64,000 bases of DNA from Lachnospiraceae bacterium (GTDB lineage Bacteria; Bacillota; Clostridia; Lachnospirales; Lachnospiraceae): positions 62,001 through 126,000 of the forward strand of contig SVEB01000028.1 in NCBI GenBank assembly GCA_015057635.1, written 5' to 3'. Numbering within the stretch: position 1 is the stretch's first letter; each line of letters opens with the position of its first letter. The position numbers and the translations under genes were made by a program. Below the pieces are notes generated by a model, which saw only the letters and a list, made by a program, of their open reading frames with translations, made no database searches and had not been told where the DNA came from. Positions 17,953 to 27,779 of the stretch are shown piece by piece.

Positions 17953-18941
17953 TATAGTGCTTTATAAATTTCATCAAAACGGAACGGTTCAATAAAACGA
18001 GTCTCATCCTCATTCTTTACAATACGGTCATTTCCGTCGGTCAGATGTCCGATCACAGCTGCCTTGATTCCTGCCTGTTCCAATTTATCAATAAGCTTTC
18101 CGGCTGCCTTTGTTACGATCAGCATGCTTCCACCACTCTGCAGCATATATGGATTTAAATCATAAAAATCGCACACTTCTACAGTCTCCTGCTTCATTGG
18201 AATATTCTTTAAATTCACTTCCATGCCGGCATGCAGGTATTCACCCAATTCCCAAAGCGCACCAAATATTCCGCCTTCTCCTACATCATGAAGGAACAGA
18301 TAGGATTCTTCCTTGATTGCATCCATCTCCGGCTTTAGGGAAAGGTGCTCATACAGTCTGCTTCCACCTTCTAAGAATGTCTTTGTATAGCGCGTATTAA
18401 GTTCCTGCATCTTTGCATTTGTTAGAAGAATCGTTGCCTCCATGCCAACCCATTTGGTAAGAACGATATCTGCATCCTTTGTCTGACTCCGATCAACCTT
18501 GTATTCTTCATTGGAAACAGCCGCTTCGCCTATCGCACTTACGGTGATCACCATTTCTTTCACCGCTTTTAGCACGGTTGTATGGCCACCGATGATATCA
18601 ATGCCAAGCTGTGCGCATACGATATTAGCTCTCTCCATTACTTCCTTTAATCTTGCTTCTTCCGCAAATTCCGGAAATGTAATGGCAAGACTGACGCCAA
18701 TCGGCCTTCCCCCCTTTACATAAACATTGTTTACCGCACGATGAATGGCTAAATCCATTCCAAAACGATCTTTTCCGGCAACAGTTGCAATGGCAGTCAC
18801 AATGGTACTTCCTGTCTCCATCTCAATTCTTGCCGCATCCACACCCACTCCCGGCTTCTCTAAGACTTCTTTGCGGGTATGCTTTAAATTCTTTACGATG
18901 CTTCTGTCTACAATCGTATGTTTTACTTTCCCTAGCTTCAT
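17952..18941 (-). CDS. AIR synthase / HypE-like ATP-grasp-associated family protein
   Basis: 329 aa; GVDAARIEMETGSTIVTAIATVAGKDRFGMDLAIHRAVNNVYVKGGRPIGVSLAITFP, FLHDVGEGGIFGALWELGEY. Confidence 0.8.
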   Translation of the reverse strand: MKLGKVKHTIVDRSIVKNLKHTRKEVLEKPGVGVDAARIEMETGSTIVTAIATVAGKDRFGMDLAIHRAVNNVYVKGGRPIGVSLAITFPEFAEEARLKEVMERANIVCAQLGIDIIGGHTTVLKAVKEMVITVSAIGEAAVSNEEYKVDRSQTKDADIVLTKWVGMEATILLTNAKMQELNTRYTKTFLEGGSRLYEHLSLKPEMDAIKEESYLFLHDVGEGGIFGALWELGEYLHAGMEVNLKNIPMKQETVEVCDFYDLNPYMLQSGGSMLIVTKAAGKLIDKLEQAGIKAAVIGHLTDGNDRIVKNEDETRFIEPFRFDEIYKAL

Positions 18942-19013
18942 ATATCCTCCCCAAAAGCAGATGCTTTTCGCCTTTTCATTTTCCCGCTATTATACCGCAT
19001 TCCGGCACTTCTT

Positions 19014-19907
19014 TCAACCTCCCGTTCCGACCGTGATATAAGCAGGTGATGCCGTATAGATGCTGGAGTTAATCTTAATGCGGTCCACTTCCTGTCCATT
19101 TTTATAAATCACTTTATATAGTTCCGCCTCATATCCTTTGTGGGCTCTCTGCGTCATTTTCGTAAATCCTCTTGGCTTGGACTGATCGTATGTGACCACC
19201 GTATCGCCTGGATTAACGGTGGAAACTATTTTCGTCTCAAACTTGATCGTACGCACACTTTTATTCCTTGTTTCAATTCCTAAAATCTGAAACGTCACGC
19301 TGTCCCCATATACCATAGCCTTAATGGCAACCGGATGTCTGGAATCATTGGTAAAACAGAAATCCTTATAAGTACCGGCGATGGCGGCATCTCTGGCCAG
19401 ATCCACATAGCTGACGGTCATAGAATGAGCATGTCTCTCCACAATCTCCAACTCCGCACCAAGGACAGCATTATAAAGTGTGGAAGAAATCTGGCATACA
19501 CCGCCTCCCACACTGCTTACAATCCGCCCATTCTGATAAGCCCCAGCCGTCTCATATCCATTTGCCGCATTAAAAGGAGCCAGTACATCATAACAGGAAA
19601 ACGTCTCCCCGGGAAGAAGCGTGATTCCGTCTAGCTTCATCGCTCCGTTTTTTATGTTCTTTTTTCTGGAAGGGGAGGAAGTCGCAAAACTTGTCGTATA
19701 CTCTCCCAAAATGGAATCGGTCTTCATATGAAGCTCGCCTGCCGGATTTGGAGCTTCCATTCCCACAGCCCACGCTTGCATGGCTTTCTCCGTTTCTGCA
19801 GGAACGATACATCCATCCCCGAGTATTGGGAGCATAAGGCTGCCCCACATGCTTTCTGCTGCCATCCATATGCTAAAAAAGATAACTGACCACTGCCGCT
19901 TCATACG
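19014..19907 (-). CDS. VanW family protein
   Basis: ATSSPSRKKNIKNGAMKLDGITLLPGETFSCYDVLAPFNAANGYETAGAYQNGRIVSSVGGGVCQISSTLYNAVLGAELEIVERHAHS; start at MKRQWSV after GGAGGGCGT. Confidence 0.9.
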   Translation of the reverse strand, partial: RMKRQWSVIFFSIWMAAESMWGSLMLPILGDGCIVPAETEKAMQAWAVGMEAPNPAGELHMKTDSILGEYTTSFATSSPSRKKNIKNGAMKLDGITLLPGETFSCYDVLAPFNAANGYETAGAYQNGRIVSSVGGGVCQISSTLYNAVLGAELEIVERHAHSMTVSYVDLARDAAIAGTYKDFCFTNDSRHPVAIKAMVYGDSVTFQILGIETRNKSVRTIKFETKIVSTVNPGDTVVTYDQSKPRGFTKMTQRAHKGYEAELYKVIYKNGQEVDRIKINSSIYTASPAYITVGTGG

Positions 19908-20049
19908 CCCTCCAGTTCCTTCATTGACATTTATGTTTATTTTATGTATATTCATCATATCTATTCACGATATGAATTGACTTATACATAGAACAGAAAG
20001 TTTACAAAAGCAATTCCTAAGCGTAATGCCCCGAGTTCCTGATAATCTA

Positions 20050-20100
20050 AAAAAAGAAAGGCTTCTCAGAATATGTTTTCATAATCCGAAAAGCCTCACT
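20050..20100 (-). terminator. Terminator hairpin downstream of small membrane peptide
   Basis: GTGAGGCTTTTC...GAGAAGCCTTTCTTTTTTT on minus strand. Confidence 0.75.
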
Positions 20101-20135
20101 TTACTAAATTAATCTGTTTCATTGCATGCCTTGTC

Positions 20136-20237
20136 TTATAATGCGCTGAGTACCAGTGGCAATACCATAGCTGCAATTAAAACAACAGCGATTACGATAG
20201 AAACCATTCTTCTTGTCTTGTTATTTCTAAAATTCAT
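20136..20237 (-). CDS. 33-aa single-TM peptide
   Basis: MNFRNNKTRRMVSIVIAVVLIAAMVLPLVLSAL* with RBS GAGGTGAAAGAT-ATG and its own terminator; buried in a longer spurious frame in the ORF track. Confidence 0.75.
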   Translation of the reverse strand: MNFRNNKTRRMVSIVIAVVLIAAMVLPLVLSAL

Positions 20238-20283
20238 ATCTTTCACCTCATTTTTTATTATAACACGAAAGGTTGTGCATAAA

Positions 20284-20892
20284 ATGCCTGTAATTATTGG
20301 CTGTACCCTCATTTTTCTAGTCTGGTTCTCCCTAAAGAAATCCCAGGCCATAAAACAGGAGTTAAGAACCTCCGAAGCATTCTGGGAGGAAGAGCGCCGC
20401 TCCAACACCATAAAAAAGTGCGATATCAGCGATCTAAACTACATTCAGATCCCACTTGATTCCCTTCCGTTTTCCGACACCTGCCCCGACTCCATCAAAC
20501 GCTGCCAAGATCAGATACTATCCTTATCGGAGAAAAAGATCCTGAACTTAACAGGCCTCACTAACACGGAGCTAAAACTCCGCTACGGAACCGCAAACCT
20601 TCCGTTCCTCTCTGAATACGACACCAATTTTCTAATCCTGTGCCGTACCCTAAATCAGTGGGGAATCCTTCTAAAGGACGAAGGCTTCGTCGAGGATGCC
20701 AGATCTATCCTTGCCTATGCCGTCTCCATCGGTTCCGACATAAGCAGCACCTTTGTGATGCTTGGCAACATCCTAAAGGAAGAAGGCGACTTTATCGCCC
20801 TTGCCCAACTCAAAGAGCGAACCGCTAACCTCTCTTCGATTATGAGAGATTCCATACTGACATCCCTCAGAGAAATGGAACAGGGAGAGTAA
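20284..20892 (+). CDS. Hypothetical membrane-anchored protein with TPR-like C-terminus
   Basis: MPVIIGCTLIFLVWFSLKKSQAIKQE...LLKDEGFVEDARSILAYAVSIGSDISSTFVMLGNILKEEGDFIALAQLKERT; start chosen after AAAGGTTG rather than ORF-track start. Confidence 0.75.
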   Translation: MPVIIGCTLIFLVWFSLKKSQAIKQELRTSEAFWEEERRSNTIKKCDISDLNYIQIPLDSLPFSDTCPDSIKRCQDQILSLSEKKILNLTGLTNTELKLRYGTANLPFLSEYDTNFLILCRTLNQWGILLKDEGFVEDARSILAYAVSIGSDISSTFVMLGNILKEEGDFIALAQLKERTANLSSIMRDSILTSLREMEQGE

Positions 20893-20958
20893 AACACATC
20901 GCGGATGCATCCCACTCTAAGGTTTTTCTCCCCCTGCTCTATTCCCTAGTGTGGGCAC

Positions 20959-21672
20959 CTACCTCATAATCATCCCATTCTCTAGTATAATCTTGTCGAT
21001 CATGCGGGATGCATCACTTTTAGTCATGGTATCAAGGTCAATCTCGTCCTCTATTTTATGATACGCCCTAAGATCCAGTAAGTACTTTCTCTGCTTTAAT
21101 GTAATCGGCTCCTGCTTCTTTGGCTTATAGAAAAGAAGTTCTGCCTCAAACGCCTTTGCATCCTTCTCTTCAAACTCTTCTGCCATCTTAAATAAAATAT
21201 CCGCGCTCGCCTGTGCATCATGATACGCTCTATGGCTTCTTTCATTTACAATCTGATAGTGAGCACATATGCTTCCTAAATTCTTGCTCGGAAGATCGGC
21301 ATGAAACTTTCTCGCTAACTTTAGCGTATCAACGGCTGCCTTCTCAAACGTATATCCATGGCGGACTGCTGCCGTCTTTAAGAAGCTAAAATCAAATCCT
21401 ATATTATGACCGACGATCACATCGGTATCCGCAAATGCAAGAAATGCCGCAATCGTCTCCTTTTCTTTTGCCGCATCCTTTACCATATCCCCGGTAATGC
21501 CGGTAAGAGATGTGATTTTTTCCGGAATGGGAATACCCGGATTGATCAGGGCAGAAAAGGTATCCACCGCCTTTCCATCCTGATACTTCACCGCACCGAT
21601 CTCAATTAATTTATCTTTTTCCGGACTTAATCCGGTCGTCTCTACATCCAGAGCCGTAAATGTAAGATTCAA
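20959..21672 (-). CDS. DnaQ-like 3'-5' exonuclease (DEDDh)
   Basis: FTALDVETTGLSPEKDKLIEIGAVKY...VIVGHNIGFDFSFL...HRAYHDAQASADILFKM. Confidence 0.92.
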   Translation of the reverse strand: MNLTFTALDVETTGLSPEKDKLIEIGAVKYQDGKAVDTFSALINPGIPIPEKITSLTGITGDMVKDAAKEKETIAAFLAFADTDVIVGHNIGFDFSFLKTAAVRHGYTFEKAAVDTLKLARKFHADLPSKNLGSICAHYQIVNERSHRAYHDAQASADILFKMAEEFEEKDAKAFEAELLFYKPKKQEPITLKQRKYLLDLRAYHKIEDEIDLDTMTKSDASRMIDKIILENGMIMR

Positions 21673-21676
21673 TCTG

Positions 21677-22378
21677 TTATTCCCCCTTCTTCATGGCTGC
21701 TTTCATCTTCTTCTTTTCCTTTGCAAGATTATCCTTACATAAATCCTTTAGAAAACAGCTCTCGCACTGCGGGCTTCTTGCCGTACAGATGCCTCTTCCG
21801 TGCTCAATGATCTGAATGTTATATAAGATCCAGTGCTCCTTTGGAATCACCTGCATCAGATCATATTCAATCTTTTCCGGATCGTCTTCCTTTGTAAATC
21901 CAAGCTTATTTGAGATCCGCTTCACATGGGTATCCACTACAATGCTTGGCTCATGAAAGATATTGCCGCGTATTACGTTTGCGGTCTTTCTACCAACCCC
22001 TGCAAGAGCGGTCAACGCATCGATATCATTCGGAACCTCTCCATTATACTTGTATAAAAGATCTTTCATACAGGAAATGATATTCTTCGCCTTATTATGA
22101 TAAAAACCGGTAGAATGAATATCTTTTTCTAACTCCTTTAAATCCGCGTTAGCAAATGCCTCCACGCTCGTATATTTCTGAAATAAATCCTTGGTCACGA
22201 TATTGACCCGTGCATCTGTGCACTGTGCGCTTAACATCGTCGCAACAAGAAGCTGCCATGCATTTTCGTGATTCAGATAGCATTTATACTCCGTTGTATA
22301 ATGCTCATCCAGTCGATCCAGTACCTTCTGTATCCGTTCTCTTTCTGCCTTGGTAATTCTTCTTCTGACTGCTGCCAT
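21677..22378 (-). CDS. nth: Endonuclease III
   Basis: HhH-GPD LTALAGVGRKTANVIRGNIFHEPSIVVDTHVKRISNKLG and C-terminal Fe-S cysteines CTARSPQCESCFLKDLC. Confidence 0.95.
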   Translation of the reverse strand: MAAVRRRITKAERERIQKVLDRLDEHYTTEYKCYLNHENAWQLLVATMLSAQCTDARVNIVTKDLFQKYTSVEAFANADLKELEKDIHSTGFYHNKAKNIISCMKDLLYKYNGEVPNDIDALTALAGVGRKTANVIRGNIFHEPSIVVDTHVKRISNKLGFTKEDDPEKIEYDLMQVIPKEHWILYNIQIIEHGRGICTARSPQCESCFLKDLCKDNLAKEKKKMKAAMKKGE

Positions 22379-22405
22379 GCCTACTCCTTCCTTTATTCCA
22401 GCATG

Positions 22406-24133
22406 TTATGCTAAGGAGTCTAACTCCTTAGCATACGCCTGCCCATGAAGCGGCTCTCTTCTGCTGTAATCAAATAATATAAAGTAATCTCTCTTTACAG
22501 CTTTCCCTGTTTTTGCACTTTCCTTCACATCCATTGTAAAATGTTCCAAATGAAGCGGCTCGCCATACCCCTTTAAGCGTTCCTTATCAAAGAAGAACTC
22601 TTTGTAAAGCTTCTTATATTCATCCACGGCGTTAGCAAACTTCGGACGCGTCTTCATTTTCTCACGAATATATAAATCATACATCATCACTTCATCTAAA
22701 ACAGTCAGCATGTCTTCCCCGGCATCTAACTCTTCGATTAAGAATTCACGTAAGATTTCATATCTTCTGATTCGGGCATGATTCACTAAGAAATACCCTT
22801 TACGTTCATAAAATGCACCAAGAGACTCATATAATGCAAATGGTGTCTCATAAAAATGTTCCATGAACTTAATCGTATTCATAAACTGGCCGCTGTTATA
22901 ATAAACCTCAACCATATCCTCTAACGCCTTTAACCGTAACATGTCATCATAGGATAAATACTTCGTATATAACACTTCATAAGGTGCCTTGCTCTTATAA
23001 ACGATTCCATGCTCTTTGCATACTTCCTTCATATAAGAACCCTTTAACACCTTAAGAAAACCTAATTGAAGCTGATCCGGCTCCATCGCATAGACATCAT
23101 TAAATGATTTTGCAAAGGAATCATAATCTTCATAAGGAAGACCTGCGATCAGATCCAGATGCTGATGAATATTTCTTCCGCTCTTCACTCTTGCCACATT
23201 CCTTGCGACTTTCTCTAAATTCATCGCACGGTTGATCGCCTTGATCGTCTCTGGATTTGTGGACTGCACGCCGATTTCCAACTGGATTAATCCCGGACGC
23301 ATTGTCTTAATTAATTCCATCTCTTCTTCCGTTAAGATATCTGCTGCGATCTCAAAATGGAAGTTGGTAATGCCGTTATCCTGCTCCTTGATAAATCGCC
23401 AGATTGCCATCGCATGTTCTTTATTACAGTTAAATGTCCGGTCGATGAATTTAACCTGTGCGACTTTTTTATCTAAAAATAACTGAAGTTCTTCCTTAAC
23501 CAAATCGAAATCACGCAGTCTTACGCGCTTATCGATGGAACTTAAACAATAAGAACAGGAAAATGGACAGCCCCTGCTTGTCTCATAATAGATGATACGG
23601 TTTTCAAACGCATCTAACCCTTTCATCTCTTCATACATAAAAGGAAGACGTGCAAAATCTAATGGCATTCTGCATGCTGTTTCTGCTATACTTCCATCTT
23701 CCTTACGGTAGCATAAGCCTTTGATATCCTGTAACGGCATTGCATCCTTTACATAGTGTCCGGCTAGCTCTAAAAATGTCTCTTCTCCTTCACCGACCAT
23801 CACGCCGTCAAGTTCCGGAATGCGTTCCATGCATGCACGTGCATCATAGCTCACTTCCGGTCCACCAACCCAGATCTTAACCTTCGGATCAAGCTTTCTG
23901 TATTCTTTGATGACTTCTTCAATAATGCCAATATTCCAAATATAGCAGGAAAATGCCAGTACGTCAGGTTTTTGTTTATATAAACTTTGTAAGATTTGAT
24001 CGGGATAATGATTGATGGTATATTCAGAAAGAAAAATGTGATCCCGGTAACAATCTGCATATCGTTTTAAACTGTAGATTGCCGGATTAGAATGAATGTA
24101 TTTCGCATTGACTGCGGTAAGTAAAATTTTCAT
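22406..24133 (-). CDS. B12-binding-domain radical SAM protein (DUF4080-like)
   Basis: MKILLTAVNAKYIHSNPAIYSL...VWVGGPEVS region...YYETSRGCPFSCSYCLSSIDKRVR (CxxxCxxC). Confidence 0.9.
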   Translation of the reverse strand: MKILLTAVNAKYIHSNPAIYSLKRYADCYRDHIFLSEYTINHYPDQILQSLYKQKPDVLAFSCYIWNIGIIEEVIKEYRKLDPKVKIWVGGPEVSYDARACMERIPELDGVMVGEGEETFLELAGHYVKDAMPLQDIKGLCYRKEDGSIAETACRMPLDFARLPFMYEEMKGLDAFENRIIYYETSRGCPFSCSYCLSSIDKRVRLRDFDLVKEELQLFLDKKVAQVKFIDRTFNCNKEHAMAIWRFIKEQDNGITNFHFEIAADILTEEEMELIKTMRPGLIQLEIGVQSTNPETIKAINRAMNLEKVARNVARVKSGRNIHQHLDLIAGLPYEDYDSFAKSFNDVYAMEPDQLQLGFLKVLKGSYMKEVCKEHGIVYKSKAPYEVLYTKYLSYDDMLRLKALEDMVEVYYNSGQFMNTIKFMEHFYETPFALYESLGAFYERKGYFLVNHARIRRYEILREFLIEELDAGEDMLTVLDEVMMYDLYIREKMKTRPKFANAVDEYKKLYKEFFFDKERLKGYGEPLHLEHFTMDVKESAKTGKAVKRDYFILFDYSRREPLHGQAYAKELDSLA

Positions 24134-24181
24134 GTCGAACCTCCTGGTGCATTCGCGAACCTGAATTTTGGGTACACAAAA

Positions 24182-24252
24182 AGCGGGTGATGGGAATCGA
24201 ACCCACGTATCTAGCTTGGAAGGCTAGTGTTCTACCATTGAACTACACCCGC
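24182..24252 (-). tRNA. tRNA-Gly (anticodon TCC)
   Basis: GCGGGTGTAGTTCAATGGTAGAACACTAGCCTTCCAAGCTAGATACGTGGGTTCGATTCCCATCACCCGCT. Confidence 0.97.
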
Positions 24253-24296
24253 ATGTTAATTATGTGATTATTTTACTTTGTTTGCAGTAAATATAC

Positions 24297-24382
24297 TGCC
24301 GGCGACCGGAATCGAACCGGTACGGGAGATTAGTCCCGCAGGATTTTAAGTCCTGTGCGTCTGCCAGTTCCGCCACGCCGGC
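24297..24382 (-). tRNA. tRNA-Leu (anticodon TAA)
   Basis: GCCGGCGTGGCGGAACTGGCAGACGCACAGGACTTAAAATCCTGCGGGACTAATCTCCCGTACCGGTTCGATTCCGGTCGCCGGCA. Confidence 0.97.
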
Positions 24383-24386
24383 AAAA

Positions 24387-24468
24387 TGGATGGAGAAGGA
24401 TTCGAACCTTCGAAAGCGTTGCTAACAGATTTACAGTCTGCCCCCTTTGGCCACTCGGGAACCCATCC
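24387..24468 (-). tRNA. tRNA-Tyr (anticodon GTA)
   Basis: GGATGGGTTCCCGAGTGGCCAAAGGGGGCAGACTGTAAATCTGTTAGCAACGCTTTCGAAGGTTCGAATCCTTCTCCATCCA. Confidence 0.97.
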
Positions 24469-24579
24469 ATATTGTTACTGACAAGAATGAATTATAGCAG
24501 ATATTTTTTTTAATTTCAAGTCTATTTTTGATTTTTTTTGATTTTTTTGATTTTTCTCCTTTAAATTATCTTTTGTACC

Positions 24580-26754
24580 TTATTCTTCTTTTATCGTCAT
24601 CATCGACTTTGGCATATTTTTAAAAACAACCGAAGAAAATGGATTGACCTTTAAATACAGCACGCCATTCTCCGTCCATATAATCGTGGCATCCACTCCA
24701 AATCCCTCTTCATTGGTATATGCCATCCTTACAAGCGGCAGATCATCAACCACTCCAATCTGCCATGCCGGGATCTCTACATTCACATCATAAGGATTGT
24801 TATTGATAATAATGATGAACTGATCCTTCTTATCAAACCGGCCATAGCTTACAACACCGTGCATCCCTCCTAAAAACTTAATGGATCCGACGCAAAGTGC
24901 CTCATAAGACTTATGAATGCGGATCATCTCTTTATGAAGTCTTATTAGCTCCTTATCCTCTCTTCCCCATGGATAGCTTCTGCGGTCATCCGGGTCGGTC
25001 CAGCCACATACCCCGGCTTCATCCCCATAATAGATGGTCGGCGCTCCCGGCCAAGTCATCTGCATCACCACAGCCTCCCGCATAATAGCCGGATTGATGT
25101 CATAATTCGCTGCCTCTGCGCCCAATGAAGTCGTTCTTCCTACTTTATGATTTGTCCTCGTCATAAACCGGGAATGGTCATGATTGGATAACTCATTCAT
25201 CGCCACCTGCAACGATAACGTCTGGAACTTTGTCATAAAATGAGCCATCGCTCCAAAGAATGCATCCTGATTGGAGAGCATATCCCCTCTGTAATTGTCA
25301 GAATGCTTCTCCACACCGGTTAAAAACCAGGTGATCGGTTCCATAAATGCATCATAGTTCATAATGGAATCCCATTCATCCCCCTTTAGCCATGGCGACG
25401 GATCTCCATAATGCTCTGCTAAAATCAGGGCATTCGGATTAGCCTTTTTGACCACCTCTCGGAATTTTCTCCAGAACTTATGATTGTAGTTTGCAGAATG
25501 TCCTAAATCTGCGGCAACGTCAAGCCTCCAGCCATCCACATTGTACGGCGGAGACACCCACTTGCGCGCGATATTCATAATATATTCGGTCAGCTTTTCT
25601 GATTCCTCATAATTTAACTTTGGAAGCGTATCATGCCCCCACCATCCATCATATGTCTTATTATAAGGCCATTCTTCCCGATAGAACTTAAAGAAGGAAT
25701 GATACGGGCTGTTCCGGTCTACATATGCTCCCTTTTCATATCCCATCGCATGTTCATAAATTCCCTCACGGTCCAGCCATTTATTAAACGATCCACAGTG
25801 GTTGAATACGCCATCTAAAATAATCTTCATCCCACGCCTGTGAATCTCCTTTACAAGCCTTATAAACAGTTCATTGCTTGCTTTTAAATTCTCCTTATCG
25901 GTAACTCTGCATATATACCGGCTTGCCTCCCGGTTGGTCGTCTGATACGGCTGCAGACATTCCCCGATATCCTTTACAATCATGCCATAATGGGGATCCA
26001 CATAATCATAATCCTGAATATCATATTTATGGTTGGAAGGAGATACGAAAATCGGATTTAAATATAGCACTTCCACGCCCAAATCCTGTAGGTAATCAAG
26101 GCGTTTCATAACCCCTGCCAGATCACCTCCGTAAAACTCTCGAACTCCCATCGCTGCCGGATACTTATACCAGTCTTTCACCCGGACGGTTCCTTCTCCA
26201 ATATAGACATACTCCCGGTCCAAAACATCATTCGAAGCATCCCCGTTGCAGAACCGGTCCACAAAAATCTGATAAAAGATCGCACCTCTGGCCCACTTCG
26301 GAGTATGGAAACCAGGTGTGATCACAAAGTTATATTCACTCCTTAAATACTCCGTCAGCCCAATTCGGTTATAGTAATAATTAGAGCCTGCGCAGGTCAG
26401 TAAAAAATAATATTCGGCCTTTTCTTCCTTCAGGCTGATAATTCCTTCGTAATAATCAAACAGTTCGTCGCTCTCCACGATCTTCGTCGGCTTCGCCACA
26501 TCTCCCTGCATCAGTACGACCTGATCCACATTATCCTTCGCAGTCCGAAGGCGAACCCGCACATCTTCTCCTGCATCTGCTTCGATTGGATCACGGAACA
26601 TACTGGTGCCGTCGCTAAAAACAGCTCCATGATTGAGCTCTTTTTTTACAATGGAACTGGCTTTTATGCCACGCTCCACGGAAGAGAGTGCATTCACGTC
26701 GCCTCTATATTCAAACTGCTTTCTGATATCTCCACAATAATTATTTATCTCCAT
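24580..26754 (-). CDS. Glycoside hydrolase family 13 (neopullulanase / cyclomaltodextrinase-like)
   Basis: 724 aa; IFYQIFVDRFCNGD, GVEVLYLNPIFVSPSNHKYD, GMKIILDGVFNHCG, VDGWRLDVAAD, LILAEHYGD, MNELSNHDHSRF. Confidence 0.93.
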   Translation of the reverse strand: MEINNYCGDIRKQFEYRGDVNALSSVERGIKASSIVKKELNHGAVFSDGTSMFRDPIEADAGEDVRVRLRTAKDNVDQVVLMQGDVAKPTKIVESDELFDYYEGIISLKEEKAEYYFLLTCAGSNYYYNRIGLTEYLRSEYNFVITPGFHTPKWARGAIFYQIFVDRFCNGDASNDVLDREYVYIGEGTVRVKDWYKYPAAMGVREFYGGDLAGVMKRLDYLQDLGVEVLYLNPIFVSPSNHKYDIQDYDYVDPHYGMIVKDIGECLQPYQTTNREASRYICRVTDKENLKASNELFIRLVKEIHRRGMKIILDGVFNHCGSFNKWLDREGIYEHAMGYEKGAYVDRNSPYHSFFKFYREEWPYNKTYDGWWGHDTLPKLNYEESEKLTEYIMNIARKWVSPPYNVDGWRLDVAADLGHSANYNHKFWRKFREVVKKANPNALILAEHYGDPSPWLKGDEWDSIMNYDAFMEPITWFLTGVEKHSDNYRGDMLSNQDAFFGAMAHFMTKFQTLSLQVAMNELSNHDHSRFMTRTNHKVGRTTSLGAEAANYDINPAIMREAVVMQMTWPGAPTIYYGDEAGVCGWTDPDDRRSYPWGREDKELIRLHKEMIRIHKSYEALCVGSIKFLGGMHGVVSYGRFDKKDQFIIIINNNPYDVNVEIPAWQIGVVDDLPLVRMAYTNEEGFGVDATIIWTENGVLYLKVNPFSSVVFKNMPKSMMTIKEE

Positions 26755-26855
26755 ATCGCAGTCGCTCCTAGTAAATTTTTTCCTGCTATTCCATTTTATG
26801 ATGTTTTCCCACCAAATACAATAACAACATGACGCAATATGCTACAGATTCTTTT

Positions 26856-27261
26856 AAAAAATGTGTTTGGTTGGGAGGATCTCGGAGGGAGGTGTGAGGG
26901 GGAGGATGGGGGTGTGAATGCAGGGGTGGTGAGGTGTTGGAGGCGGTGACGGCTGAGAGGCGCGAGTGGGCGGCGGCGGAGCGATATTTTTTCCAAATGT
27001 TCGGACGCATGATGAACAAAAAGCTGGTTCTGTCTTTGCCTATCAGACAGGAAGGCTTTGTCTGCTATTCAAAGACGGAACCAACTTTTTGTTCATCATG
27101 AGCCGGACATTTCGGAAAAATATTGCCCCGCCGCCACCCACTCACACCTCTCAGCCATCACCGCCTCCAACACCTCTCCATCCCTGCATTCACGCCCCCA
27201 TCCTCCCCCTCACACCTCCCTCCGATATCGCGACGCGTTTACAAAACAAACGCATCGTGAT
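26856..27261. repeat. Large palindromic element, copy B (arms about 150 bp)
   Basis: Left arm TTGGGAGGATCTCGGAGGGAGGTGTGAGGGGGAGGATGGGGG... mirrors right arm ...CCCCCATCCTCCCCCTCACACCTCCCTCCGATATCGCG; centre holds the conserved core. Confidence 0.95.
27227..27261. repeat. Terminal small hairpin of copy B
   Basis: ATCGCGACGCGTTT-ACAAAAC-AAACGCATCGTGAT. Confidence 0.9.
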
Positions 27262-27748
27262 AAAACACCAGCATATGATGGATCATTTGGTTTTTTATCG
27301 TTTAATTTTTTAATCATTTAGTCATTTTATATAAAGATTATGAACGGCCTTTATAAAAATATTTGACAGAATCAAAAGATACTCTGATTCAGTGCGTCAA
27401 TCCTCGATAGATCAAGGAATGATTCTTATATTGTTAAGAATCGTTATGAAGTAGCATAGACTAAACTTAAAGTAGATTGTTCGGCCCCCTTAACGCCTGT
27501 CTTTTGTCTTAATTATTTCTTATTACCATACCTCTACCTTTATCCTAAGTTTTCTTTCTTTCCTCCTGCCATATTGTATACAGAAATGATAGAATGCAGA
27601 AATATAAAAATAAACGAATACCTGATCCTAACGTATATCCATATTCTCATATCCGTGTATCCCTTTCATACGTTCATTAACTAATCCCGCCAGCACTTCA
27701 GTGCCTGGTCCATCTGTTCGTCCTTTCGTTTCACCAGGCTAGTGTATC

Positions 27749-27779
27749 CACGATGCGTTTCGTTTAGAAACGCGTCGTG
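27749..27779. repeat. Terminal small hairpin of copy C
   Basis: CACGATGCGTTT-CGTTTAG-AAACGCGTCGTG, matching the end hairpin of copy B. Confidence 0.9.
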
